Of a stretch of 13,596 bases of DNA, positions 6,374-13,596 are shown piece by piece. The stretch covers positions 1 to 13,596 of the forward strand of contig JAWVZH010000084.1 of assembly GCA_033722295.1 (NCBI GenBank), given 5' to 3'. Each line of letters opens with the position of its first letter. The stretch's first letter is position 1. This stretch comes from JAWVZH01 sp033722295. Lineage in GTDB: Bacteria; Bacteroidota; Bacteroidia; Chitinophagales; Saprospiraceae. Under the pieces are notes generated by a model. It was not told where the DNA came from. It saw only the letters and a list, made by a program, of their open reading frames with translations, and made no database searches. The position numbers were made by a program, and so were the translations under genes.

Positions 6374-8879
6374 ATATGCCATCATCATCGCAATTGTAAT
6401 CGGGGCATTTTCATGTGCCCATCATTCTGATTCTGATACGGAGATGCCTCCCCCGACGAGAACCTCTGTTAAGTGGGATATGGAAGAAGATGGAAAAAGC
6501 GAAGCAAGGAAAAGATGGTTGGAAGATATGCATCGGACCGACTCCACGACCGATTGGAAAACGATAGAATACAATAATGCATTTAAAAAATACAAAATCC
6601 AACAGTCAGAACGTGGTCATAATGTTGTAAGAGGAGTAACAGAAGTATTTGCTGATGGTCAGGTGATGGGTGAATGGCGAGAACGGGGAAGCTCAAACCA
6701 GGCGGGTAGCGTTATTGCAACTGCCTATCATGAGGAAGAAGATAAAATATATGTCATATCTGCAGGTGGTTCATTGTTCAAAAGCGGACTTCAAGGACTG
6801 GACTGGACTGTGGTCAACGATGATCTCAGATTCGGTGGAAGACTGCTTGAGTTCATAGAGCATAAGGGTGAGGAGAGGCTTGTTGCCATAATCAACAGAA
6901 TACCTCATTATTCAACTGATCGTGGTGAATCCTGGATACCATCTACCGGCATTCCTATTAATGATAGATGGGGAAATTCTTTTTCACCCATCGTATTTAA
7001 CGATCAGGTCTTCGTCCTTTCCAAACCAGGATACTGGTCCAATTTGAAACTATACCGGTCATCAGATGGCGCTGAAACCTTTCAGGTGATCAATGAGCTT
7101 AATAGTCACGATCCCGGTCTTTTTCATCTCTTTAACCCGCACTTCTCAACTGACCTGTTCATGGTGGAAAAAGAAGGCCTGGAGAGCTTGCGTATTCACA
7201 TTTATAATGAAGGTAGGGGCACCTTTGAATTGGAATTCGACAATGACTTCACGGGATTTGGGGAAGCAAGGGCCAATATGACCGGTATAGTCAGGGAAGA
7301 GCAGCTACAACTCTTTATTTACAACGGTGAAAATCGTGTTCTGAGGTCTGATGATATTGGTCAGACCTGGGAAGCACTGGGTTTTATACCCGCCCACCCA
7401 TGGTCTGTAGGTATATACATCAGTCCATCCGATCCAGATATTATGCTCGCCGGTGCGGTCGAGTGCCACAGGAGCACCAATGCGGGTAAAAGCTGGTTGA
7501 CGATCAACACATGGGGGGAATACTATGGCGATGTGGTCAACAAGCTTCATGCAGACATGATGTACTTCAAGGAATTCGTGGATAAGGAGGGTGAGCCATT
7601 CTTGTTGATCAGCAACCATGGTGGACTGAGCATTTCCAGAGACGGCGGAAACAGAAATCTTAATATAGGATTGTACGGATTGAATGTCAGTCAATACTAT
7701 AGTGTGAGAACCGACCCCCTCGATACGGACATTGTCTATGCGGGATCACAGGATCAAGGGTTTCAAAGAGGCCGGATCGACAATGCCGACTGGATTGATT
7801 TCGATCAGGTCATCAGCGGCGATTACGGTCACATAGAATTTACCAGAAATGGCCAATCCCTTTGGACGGTTTATCCCGGAGGATGGATAACGTATTACGG
7901 TTCCCCACACACGCTTTACTACCCTAATCTCTCCTACACAATAGAAAGTGAGAACGAGTCTGTCTGGATCCCTCCCATCACACCACATCCTGATCCTGCT
8001 AAGGATGTTGTTTTCGCAGCGGGCGGAAACATCAACGGTGATGCTGGCTCCTATATCATTAAACTCGAAGTGATAAATAATGCGATCTCGGCGAGCCAAA
8101 TGGACTATGACTTCTACCAGGCAAGTAATGAAGGCAGGATCGGCGCAATTGAATTTTCTTCCATAGACCACAACCGAATATTTGTGGCAACCACCAATGG
8201 GCATTTCTTTTATAGTGAAAACGGCGGAGAAGTATTCTCTAAGTCAATATTGAAGATCCCGGGATCACATTACCTCTATGGTACAAGCATTTTGCCCAGC
8301 GGAAATGACGAATCCATTATCTATGCAGGAGGTAGTGGATACAACAATCCTCCTGTGGTTTACTCTGAGGATGGCGGTAAGATCTTTCGGCCAATGTCTG
8401 AAGGGCTTCCCTCAACACTGGTATTCGCGCTTGCCGCTAATGAAGATGAAAGCATGCTGTTCGCTGCAACCGAGGCCGGGCCGTACGTTTTTATTCAACA
8501 AGATGCCAAATGGTATGATCTCACAGGTCAGACTACTCCGGCCCAGACCTATTGGTCAGTAGAATATTTACCAGAATCCAAAGTGGCAAGATTTGGAACC
8601 TATGGCAGAGGTATTTGGGATTTTGAGATCGAGGAGATCGTCACCTCCGCGGATAATGGAGAGGAAACCTTTTCCCTTTCCGTATATCCTAATCCTACTT
8701 CGAACATTCTCTACATACACAGTAGTAAGAGAAGTATTTACAGGATATACAATTCAAATGGTAGATTGATGTCAGATGGGTCGATTGATGGAGAAGTTGA
8801 ACAGAATGTTGAACAATGGCCAGATGGCATTTATTATATCAAAGTCAAGGATCGTATAAGATCCTTTTTAAAGATCTAA
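6366..8879 (+). CDS. Asp-box (BNR/sortilin-like) surface protein with lipobox-like signal and T9SS C-terminal domain
   Basis: An 837-residue exported protein. From the ATG at 6366 it has a hydrophobic signal with AFSC at Cys17, followed by an acidic stretch (HHSDSDTE) that resembles Bacteroidota surface-lipoprotein export signals. The body is a predicted beta-propeller with Asp-box-like repeats: YSTDRGESW (182-190), RSDDIGQTW (327-335), RSTNAGKSW (369-377), ISRDGG (from 423), YSENGGEVF (616-624) and YSEDGGKIF (666-674). The C-terminus from about 770 (SVYPNPTSN) is a T9SS type A sorting domain. Asp-box propellers occur in sialidases, sortilins and many non-catalytic proteins; no sialidase catalytic residues are evident, so no enzyme activity is assigned. 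Having both a lipobox and a T9SS domain is unusual. The alternative ATG at 6333 would add 11 residues. It overlaps the symporter by 8 bases. Confidence 0.85.
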   Translation: MIRYAIIIAIVIGAFSCAHHSDSDTEMPPPTRTSVKWDMEEDGKSEARKRWLEDMHRTDSTTDWKTIEYNNAFKKYKIQQSERGHNVVRGVTEVFADGQVMGEWRERGSSNQAGSVIATAYHEEEDKIYVISAGGSLFKSGLQGLDWTVVNDDLRFGGRLLEFIEHKGEERLVAIINRIPHYSTDRGESWIPSTGIPINDRWGNSFSPIVFNDQVFVLSKPGYWSNLKLYRSSDGAETFQVINELNSHDPGLFHLFNPHFSTDLFMVEKEGLESLRIHIYNEGRGTFELEFDNDFTGFGEARANMTGIVREEQLQLFIYNGENRVLRSDDIGQTWEALGFIPAHPWSVGIYISPSDPDIMLAGAVECHRSTNAGKSWLTINTWGEYYGDVVNKLHADMMYFKEFVDKEGEPFLLISNHGGLSISRDGGNRNLNIGLYGLNVSQYYSVRTDPLDTDIVYAGSQDQGFQRGRIDNADWIDFDQVISGDYGHIEFTRNGQSLWTVYPGGWITYYGSPHTLYYPNLSYTIESENESVWIPPITPHPDPAKDVVFAAGGNINGDAGSYIIKLEVINNAISASQMDYDFYQASNEGRIGAIEFSSIDHNRIFVATTNGHFFYSENGGEVFSKSILKIPGSHYLYGTSILPSGNDESIIYAGGSGYNNPPVVYSEDGGKIFRPMSEGLPSTLVFALAANEDESMLFAATEAGPYVFIQQDAKWYDLTGQTTPAQTYWSVEYLPESKVARFGTYGRGIWDFEIEEIVTSADNGEETFSLSVYPNPTSNILYIHSSKRSIYRIYNSNGRLMSDGSIDGEVEQNVEQWPDGIYYIKVKDRIRSFLKI

Positions 8880-8885
8880 ATCGCT

Positions 8886-9419
8886 ATGGATAATTCTACT
8901 TTAGGAGTTGGTAGCCGGGTAAAGCATCCGGCGTATGGAGATGGTGTTGTCATTGGGATCGATGTCGCCGCCTACAAATGTTGTTTTATGCAATTTGGCA
9001 TCAAACATGTCGGCAAGGAATATGAAAAATGGGAAGTCATAGAAAGGATCGAGCCTACTCAGGAAGTTTCCTTCACAGAAGCGGAAAAAAGCCTTCGGCG
9101 TATTCTGAGGACGATGTCGGATATTTCTGAGGTTATAGAACTGGGAGATAGATGGGACGATGGTGTCATGATCTTGAAACCGGGAGATGACAGCTTGCAA
9201 CCTAAAGAAATCCCTATCGACACCTTTTTCCATAAGATCGTTATGGTCAGAGATCGCCTGCGGGTTATGGAGCAGCGAATAAACAGCAACAAGAAGCTGA
9301 CAGATGAAGACAAGGTCAATTTGCAACAATATCTCACAAGGATCTACGGTAGTCTGACCTCTTTCAACATTTTGTTCAAATACAAGAAAGATCATTTTAT
9401 TGGTGAAAGATCAAGCTAA
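8886..9419 (+). CDS. conserved-looking protein of unknown function with SH3/Tudor-like N-terminus
   Basis: A 177-residue, probably cytoplasmic protein without a signal peptide. Residues 6-40 (GVGSRVKHPAYGDGVVIGID followed by FMQFGIKHVGKEY) resemble the small SH3/Tudor-like barrel found at the C-terminus of UvrD/PcrA helicases and in CarD-type proteins, where GxxVxHxxxGxG is characteristic. The middle is acidic. Residues 105-165 (from PIDTFFHKIVMVRDRL) are rich in charged and hydrophobic residues in helical spacing and may form a helical bundle. A nucleic-acid or protein-binding role is only a guess from the barrel. ATG at 8886 follows the Asp-box gene by 6 bases, and the end overlaps the next gene by 17 bases, so it is co-transcribed. 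I do not recognise a named family. Confidence 0.75.
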   Translation: MDNSTLGVGSRVKHPAYGDGVVIGIDVAAYKCCFMQFGIKHVGKEYEKWEVIERIEPTQEVSFTEAEKSLRRILRTMSDISEVIELGDRWDDGVMILKPGDDSLQPKEIPIDTFFHKIVMVRDRLRVMEQRINSNKKLTDEDKVNLQQYLTRIYGSLTSFNILFKYKKDHFIGERSS

Positions 9420-10710
9420 ACTTTGGGTGATAGCCCTTTCGCTGACATTCTGCTGTCAGTCATGTGTGGTAATAGAAAATCAGTTCAGCGCCCTGCCGCC
9501 CGGAATATGGAGAGCGGAACTTGATCTGTCTTCTGGCGGTGTGTATCTCGATAACGAATACAAAAGGCAATTTTCGAGAGATAATAAACTACCGTTCTTA
9601 TTCGAAGTGGTCTATGATAAGCCTGACAGCTTTCACATTGAGATCATCAACGGTAAAGAGCGCATTATTCTGGATGATCTCACCTTCGGAAGAAACAGAG
9701 CTAATGGCAGAGACAGCCTAAAACTTCACTTTCCTGTATATGGCACCTATATCCTGGCTTATTTCGAAGAGGATGTTATGGAAGGAAGATGGCACGTTCC
9801 TTCCAAGGGTCAATATTCCATTCCATTCCTGGCCAGACATGGGAAGGGTGATCGATTTCAGCATATTGAACAGGATAAGGGATTCAATATCGAGGGCAAA
9901 TGGGCAGTTACCTTCGGAATCGAAGATAGTACCGGGCAGTACCCTGCTATTGGTGAATTTGTCCAAAATGAAGAAACAAATGAGGTACAAGGGACCTTCA
10001 GGACTGAAACTGGAGATTACAGATTTCTCTCCGGTGAGGTCATCGGTGAACATCTATGGCTATCTACTTTTGACGGAAGTCATGCCTTTCTGTTCAAATC
10101 CAAGATAACCTCTGACAGTACTATGACCGGCTTTTTCAAATCAGGAAAACACTACGAAACACTGTGGTCAGCTTCGAGGAGTGAAACCGCTGAACTAAGA
10201 GACCCAGACTCTCTTACCATAATCACCGAGGAGGAACTATCCTTCGATTTTAAGAATGAAGAAGGTGAGGTGATCAACTTGAAATCCGGTAAATATGAGG
10301 ACAAAGCCAAGATCATACAGGTCCTGGGAACCTGGTGTCCAAATTGCCGGGATGAATCGGTTTTCCTGGCTGAATTCTATAAAGAGAAACCAGAAGATCT
10401 AGAGATCATCGGCGTGGCCTTTGAACGTGCAAATAATCCCCGTGAGGCTTATCAAGCCATAGAAACTTATGTATCTGAACTGGGAATAGATTATGACATT
10501 CTCTACGGTGGGCCCGCAAGTAAATCAGTCGCTTCTGAGAAGTTTCCCTCACTGTCAAGAATCATTGCATTTCCAACGCTTTTATTTCTCAACAAGGACA
10601 ATGAAGTGGTCCGAATTCATGCAGGATTCAACGGTCCAGCGACGTCAGAATTCAAGAAATTCAAAAATCATTTTTATAATACAGTGGAATCTATAACAGA
10701 TGCCGAATAA
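9403..10710 (+). CDS. TlpA-like thioredoxin-fold lipoprotein
   Basis: A predicted envelope lipoprotein of 435 residues with a C-terminal thiol-disulfide domain. The N-terminus has a hydrophobic segment ending CQSC (Cys21 lipidated). Residues about 25-270 are beta-rich with no motif I can name; the EGKWAVTFG... portion repeats a pattern also seen near PPGIWRAELDL, suggesting two lipocalin-like or similar beta modules. From about 275 comes a TlpA/redoxin domain with GTWCPNC (active-site Cys312 and Cys315), then FPTLLFLNKD with the cis-proline. Such proteins reduce or exchange disulfides outside the cytoplasm. The start is GTG at 9403, or TTG at 9400; no ATG is available near the signal peptide, and both overlap the preceding gene. 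The next gene starts 11 bases before this one ends. Confidence 0.85.
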   Translation: MKDQAKLWVIALSLTFCCQSCVVIENQFSALPPGIWRAELDLSSGGVYLDNEYKRQFSRDNKLPFLFEVVYDKPDSFHIEIINGKERIILDDLTFGRNRANGRDSLKLHFPVYGTYILAYFEEDVMEGRWHVPSKGQYSIPFLARHGKGDRFQHIEQDKGFNIEGKWAVTFGIEDSTGQYPAIGEFVQNEETNEVQGTFRTETGDYRFLSGEVIGEHLWLSTFDGSHAFLFKSKITSDSTMTGFFKSGKHYETLWSASRSETAELRDPDSLTIITEEELSFDFKNEEGEVINLKSGKYEDKAKIIQVLGTWCPNCRDESVFLAEFYKEKPEDLEIIGVAFERANNPREAYQAIETYVSELGIDYDILYGGPASKSVASEKFPSLSRIIAFPTLLFLNKDNEVVRIHAGFNGPATSEFKKFKNHFYNTVESITDAE

Positions 10711-11473
10711 GACCGCGATAATTACTGGTGCCACCTCCGGAATCGGAAGAGCTACCGCCAATTTACTTCACGACAAAGGATGGGGCCTGATCCTCACCGG
10801 GAGGCGTATGGAGCGTCTGAAGGATATTAAGAGCAAGCTGAATGAAAATGATCGAATTGTTGACATTCACTGTTTCGATATCCGATCTTACAACGAATGC
10901 GCCAAATTTGCGGCACGTATTGAGGCCAGGTTTGACCATATTGACCTACTTTTCAATAATGCCGGACTGGCACAGGGATTAGCTCCGGTCAATGATGGTG
11001 ACATCAGTGATTGGGAAACAATGCTGGATACCAACGTTAAAGGTTTGCTGTATATGACCCGATTGATCTCACCCATTATGGTCAAACAAGGCTCTGGAAT
11101 GGTGATCAACACCTGCTCTACTGCAGGGAAGGAAGTCTATCCGATGGGTAATGTATACTGCGCCACCAAACATGCTGTTGATGCACTGACGAAGGCTATG
11201 CGGCTCGATCTATATGAGCACGGCATAAGGGTCGGACAGGTCAGTCCGGGTCATGTAGAAAGCACAGAATTTGCTGAAGTGCGTTTTCACGGTAACAAGC
11301 AGAAGGCTGATATATATTCTGACTTCAACCCACTCAAAGCCAAAGATGTCGCTGCAGCCGTAGCTTTTATGGCTGAGCAACCAGCCCATGTCAATATTCA
11401 GGATATTCTTATGATGGGCACTCAGCAGGCTAATAGCAATTATATAGATCGAAGCGGTCGGAACTATGACTAA
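10700..11473 (+). CDS. short-chain dehydrogenase/reductase, YdfG-like
   Basis: A 257-residue cytoplasmic NAD(P)-dependent oxidoreductase of the classical SDR family. It has the cofactor motif TGATSGIG (9-16), with TGRRMERL at the second strand, where an arginine pair suggests NADP(H). It also has LFNNAGLA, the asparagine of LDTNVKG, and the catalytic set S140, Y153 and K157 (YCATK). The C-terminal NIQDILMMGTQQA resembles E. coli YdfG, which acts on L-allo-threonine, serine and related 3-hydroxy acids and reduces malonic semialdehyde. The exact substrate cannot be read from sequence. ATG at 10700 overlaps the TlpA-like gene by 11 bases, so the two are probably translationally coupled. It is the last gene of the plus-strand series. 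The next gene is convergent only 26 bases away, with no visible terminator between them. Confidence 0.9.
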   Translation: MPNKTAIITGATSGIGRATANLLHDKGWGLILTGRRMERLKDIKSKLNENDRIVDIHCFDIRSYNECAKFAARIEARFDHIDLLFNNAGLAQGLAPVNDGDISDWETMLDTNVKGLLYMTRLISPIMVKQGSGMVINTCSTAGKEVYPMGNVYCATKHAVDALTKAMRLDLYEHGIRVGQVSPGHVESTEFAEVRFHGNKQKADIYSDFNPLKAKDVAAAVAFMAEQPAHVNIQDILMMGTQQANSNYIDRSGRNYD

Positions 11474-11499
11474 CTAGATTCTGTCATTACATTATTCAA

Positions 11500-12027
11500 T
11501 CAATCCATTTTCGCAAAATAATCCTTGATCTCTCTTGCTTCTGAAGGCTTTATCCTTTTTGACAATATCAAACGTAACTCCCGTCTTCTCGAGGCCCCTT
11601 CATACAACTGCTCCTCTTCATTGGTCAGCGGCATGACCGGAGGTACAGGTGTCGGTTTGGCAGTTTGGGAATCAAGAGCCACAAATGTGAAATACGCATG
11701 GTTGGACTTATGCTTATAAGTGCCCAGCATATCATTCGCAAATACTTCAACATATACTTCAACTGATGTGTTAAAGGCTCTTGTTACAGTGGCAGTTACG
11801 GTAACGATATCTCCAAGTCTGATAGGTTGCTTAAAAGAAACATGATCGACGGATGCAGTCACACCATAAGCATCACAATGTTTGGCGGCACATATCCCGG
11901 AAGCAATGTCCATCCATCTCATTAGGTTACCGCCCATGAGGTTTCCCAGGGGATTGGTATCATTGGGCATAACCAATTCGGTCATTGTCGTCCGTGATTC
12001 ACTGACTTGTTTGGCTTTTAGTGTCAT
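11500..12027 (-). CDS. acyl-CoA thioesterase, hotdog fold
   Basis: A 175-residue single-hotdog enzyme that hydrolyses acyl-CoA to free acid and CoA, of the YciA/BACH-like group. The diagnostic block TELVMPNDTNPLGNLMGG followed by WMDIASGICAAKH lies at 16-50, with D40 at the catalytic aspartate. Next come the VDHVSFKQPIRLGD strand (60-73) and the HAYFTFVALD strand (near 110-119). The C-terminal 45 residues are charged and helical (RRRELRLILSKRIKP), a common tail in this group. ATG at 12027 gives the expected N-terminus; M15 would cut into the first helix region. It overlaps the end of lipB by 29 bases and is almost certainly co-transcribed with it. Confidence 0.92.
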   Translation of the reverse strand: MTLKAKQVSESRTTMTELVMPNDTNPLGNLMGGNLMRWMDIASGICAAKHCDAYGVTASVDHVSFKQPIRLGDIVTVTATVTRAFNTSVEVYVEVFANDMLGTYKHKSNHAYFTFVALDSQTAKPTPVPPVMPLTNEEEQLYEGASRRRELRLILSKRIKPSEAREIKDYFAKMD

Positions 12028-12730
12028 ATACTTGTTCTATTTCGAATTCAAATATTTCCTGAAACTGTTTGATGGCTTCTTGTTTGACGGCTAACATGTC
12101 CACCGTGCTACCAGTCTCCCTTTCCATGGATGTGACAATTTTATCCTCATCATTGATGCCACAGGGTACTATTCCCTGGAAATGTTCCAGATTTGTGTTC
12201 ACATTGAGAGCGAGGCCATGCATACTCACCCATCGACTCATATGGACACCTATTGCACAGATCTTTCTGTTGGGCTGGCCTTCTAGCCAAACACCGGTGT
12301 ACTCGTCGATCCTCCTGGCCGCAATACCGAAAGTATCCAACAGCCGAATAATGACTTCCTCAAGATTTCTCACATAAAGATGAACATCTCGGAAAAATTG
12401 GTCCATATCGAATATTGGATAGACCACAAGTTGTCCGGGACCGTGATAGGTGACATCCCCTCCCCTGTTGATCTTGTAGTATTCAACCCCTCTGATCTTT
12501 CGCTCGTCATCATTCCATACAAGATTATCTATGCTGCCAGACTTGCCAAGCGTATATACAGGTGGATGCTCACAGAGTATCAGTTTGTTATTAACCTCAT
12601 TCTCTACTCCACTTCTCTTTTGTTCGATCAGTCGTTTATGCCAATTCGTCTGTTCATCCCACGCAAATTTGTAATCACGAACTCCCCAATCGAGAACATC
12701 AACCCTGGGCCTGTGTTGTTGCATTGTCAT
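11999..12730 (-). CDS. lipB: lipoyl(octanoyl) transferase
   Basis: Moves octanoyl from acyl carrier protein to lipoyl domains (E2 subunits, glycine cleavage H protein), the first step of endogenous lipoate synthesis; LipA then inserts sulfur. The 243-residue protein has CEHPPVYTLGKSG (53-65), the signature RGGDVTYHGPGQLVVYP (89-105), catalytic Lys156 in RKICAIGVH and catalytic Cys190 in GIVPCGI. Length and motif spacing are normal. The start is ATG at 12730; ATG at 12724 is an equally possible start that removes two residues. The gene leads a two-gene unit with the thioesterase and is divergent from the secreted redoxin gene across a 76-base gap. pdhB, whose complex needs this product, is in the same window but in a different unit. 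Confidence 0.96.
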   Translation of the reverse strand: MTMQQHRPRVDVLDWGVRDYKFAWDEQTNWHKRLIEQKRSGVENEVNNKLILCEHPPVYTLGKSGSIDNLVWNDDERKIRGVEYYKINRGGDVTYHGPGQLVVYPIFDMDQFFRDVHLYVRNLEEVIIRLLDTFGIAARRIDEYTGVWLEGQPNRKICAIGVHMSRWVSMHGLALNVNTNLEHFQGIVPCGINDEDKIVTSMERETGSTVDMLAVKQEAIKQFQEIFEFEIEQVYDTKSQTSQ

Positions 12731-12744
12731 GATATATAGATATC
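12731..12744. repeat. short inverted repeat next to the lipB start
   Basis: GATAT (12731-12735) and ATATC (12740-12744) are inverted around ATAG, immediately upstream of the lipB ATG. It is short and purely AT-rich apart from the flanking G/C, so an operator role is only possible. Confidence 0.15.
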
Positions 12745-12750
12745 AGATTG

Positions 12751-12781
12751 TTGATTAATGTTCTGAAAATCAGTATATTTA
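12751..12781 (+). promoter_or_regulatory. predicted promoter of the secreted redoxin gene
   Basis: TTG at 12751-12753 and TATATTTA at 12774-12781 are separated by 20 bases. This fits the Bacteroidota -33/-7 arrangement, with one mismatch in the -7 box (A for the final G). The start site would fall near 12787, some 20 bases before the ATG at 12807. No comparable site was found for lipB on the other strand. Confidence 0.4.
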
Positions 12782-12806
12782 TGTATAAAACTAACTGGGA
12801 TTACAG

Positions 12807-13596
12807 ATGAAAGCAATTTACACACTGGTTTCATTCCTGGCCTTATGCACCCTAATCACAGCACAAAAGGCACCGGATTTTACCATAACCGATTACAACG
12901 GCAAAGTTCATAAATTATACGAGGATTACCTCGATCAGGACAAGGTTGTCATGATCAAGATCATGTTCGTGGCTTGTCCACCCTGTAACACAGCGGCTCC
13001 TGCCGTGCAGGATCTTTATGAGGAGTTCGGAGAGGGAACCGAAGATGTTGAGTTTTTCGATCTGAGCAATAAGTCCTGGGATACCAATTCTGCTGTAGAA
13101 GGTTATTCGGACAAGCATAATCTTACTTTTCCTGGTGCCGGAGCCAATGGCGGTTCCTTGAGCGCTGTGGATCCTTATGTGTCAGGGATGTTCGGGACAT
13201 TCCGTGGCACCCCGACCTTTGTGGTCATCGATTCTGATGGTGATGTTAACTTCAATGTCTCGCTGACGAACCTTAAAGCCGCAATAGAAGATGCGCTTAA
13301 CGATGATGGTGGTTGTACAAATGCGTTCAATGGAGTTGTCAGTGGTGTGGAAGCTGGTGAAGAAGTTGATGTTAACTTAGTTAGTGATGTGGTAGGCTCA
13401 CAGATATATGATCTCAATCCAGATGGCAATCGAGAGTATGCATATGAATGTGAATTTTCTTTCCCGCCCCAAGCCCTCGAATATTACATTGAGGTCACCA
13501 AAGATGGCGATGATATTGTAGGCGTAAGCACAAAGGATATCGTTTTTGTTGTCAGACATCTCTTGGGACTCAACCCTTTTACAGATTCGAAAATGA
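12807..13596 (+). CDS. secreted redoxin-domain protein with GVST-type module (3' partial)
   Basis: The first 263 residues of a gene that runs off the right edge. Residues 1-19 form a signal peptide (MKAIYTLVSFLALCTLITA) with a likely signal peptidase I site before QKAPDF. A TlpA/AhpC-like redoxin domain follows, with FVACPPC (Cys57 and Cys60) and FRGTPTFVVID with the cis-proline (near 131-141). After a Gly/Asp-rich linker with further cysteines is an Ig-like region. The visible part ends in FPPQALEYYIEVTKDGDD and GVSTKDIVFVVRHLLGL, which matches the dockerin-like GVST-D(I/L)V-HILG module of Saprospiria-type secreted proteins. Those proteins normally end in a T9SS domain, so one is expected beyond the edge. 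It probably works outside the cell or on its surface in thiol chemistry, but the substrate is unknown. ATG at 12807 is the only sensible start. Confidence 0.85.
   Translation, partial: MKAIYTLVSFLALCTLITAQKAPDFTITDYNGKVHKLYEDYLDQDKVVMIKIMFVACPPCNTAAPAVQDLYEEFGEGTEDVEFFDLSNKSWDTNSAVEGYSDKHNLTFPGAGANGGSLSAVDPYVSGMFGTFRGTPTFVVIDSDGDVNFNVSLTNLKAAIEDALNDDGGCTNAFNGVVSGVEAGEEVDVNLVSDVVGSQIYDLNPDGNREYAYECEFSFPPQALEYYIEVTKDGDDIVGVSTKDIVFVVRHLLGLNPFTDSKM

Noticed and set aside
7746..8204. 152-codon minus-strand frame within the Asp-box gene
   Set aside because: Antisense to a continuous long gene with repeats and a sorting domain; no motif.
6366..8879. Active sialidase
   Set aside because: Only Asp-box repeats are visible. 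No arginine triad or Tyr/Glu arrangement of sialidases could be identified, and Asp-boxes also occur in non-catalytic propellers.
8901..9395. 164-codon open frame on the minus strand opposite the 177-residue gene
   Set aside because: It mirrors the plus-strand gene, which has family-like features and tight spacing. The antisense product has no recognisable motif and an atypical composition.
12380..12739. 119-codon plus-strand frame over lipB
   Set aside because: Fully antisense to lipB, whose catalytic motifs are all intact; no motif of its own.

Overview
The window looks like chromosomal DNA of a free-living Bacteroidota, most likely from the Saprospiria/Lewinella side of the phylum. This is inferred from the sequence. 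Two genes (a CotH-type protein and an Asp-box protein) end in the type IX secretion (T9SS) C-terminal sorting domain. The gene cut by the right edge carries the GVST/RHLLGL module that is common in secreted proteins of that group. The UPR-ligase (Mpl) and MnmD proteins are of the Bacteroidota type. Upstream regions carry TAnnTTTG-like -7 elements rather than strong Shine-Dalgarno sites. No rRNA, tRNA, CRISPR array, insertion sequence or phage gene was seen. Coding density is very high, and the longest gap between genes is about 93 bases.

Layout. (1) 2-1567 (+): the 3' part of a secreted CotH-kinase-family protein with a T9SS domain, cut by the left edge. (2) 1658-4081 (-): pdhB (pyruvate dehydrogenase E1 beta) downstream of mpl (murein tripeptide ligase). 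(3) 4175-11473 (+): seven genes packed end to end: a 45-residue lipoprotein, the tRNA methyltransferase mnmD, a glutamate/aspartate-type cation symporter, a large Asp-box surface protein, a 177-residue protein of unknown function, a thioredoxin-fold lipoprotein and a YdfG-like short-chain dehydrogenase. Most junctions are overlaps of 4 to 17 bases or gaps of 6 to 40, so much or all of this may be one transcript. (4) 11500-12730 (-): lipB followed, with a 29-base overlap, by an acyl-CoA thioesterase. (5) 12807-13596 (+): a secreted redoxin-domain protein, transcribed divergently from lipB and cut by the right edge.

Functional links. pdhB and lipB serve the same enzyme system, because LipB supplies the octanoyl precursor of the lipoyl group on the E2 subunit. 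They are 9 kb apart and not co-transcribed here. The envelope theme is strong: peptidoglycan recycling, three lipoprotein candidates, two proteins with T9SS domains plus a third probable one, and two extracytoplasmic thioredoxin-fold proteins.

Most of the window is ordinary core and envelope genome. I do not see a clearly new defence, mobile or biosynthetic system. The most notable points are: mnmD, whose conserved N-terminus has no ATG/GTG/TTG but does have an ATA exactly where an ATGA-type overlap with the preceding small lipoprotein gene would sit; an Asp-box protein with both a lipobox-like N-terminus and a T9SS C-terminus; and the redoxin-GVST fusion at the right edge, which runs off the window.
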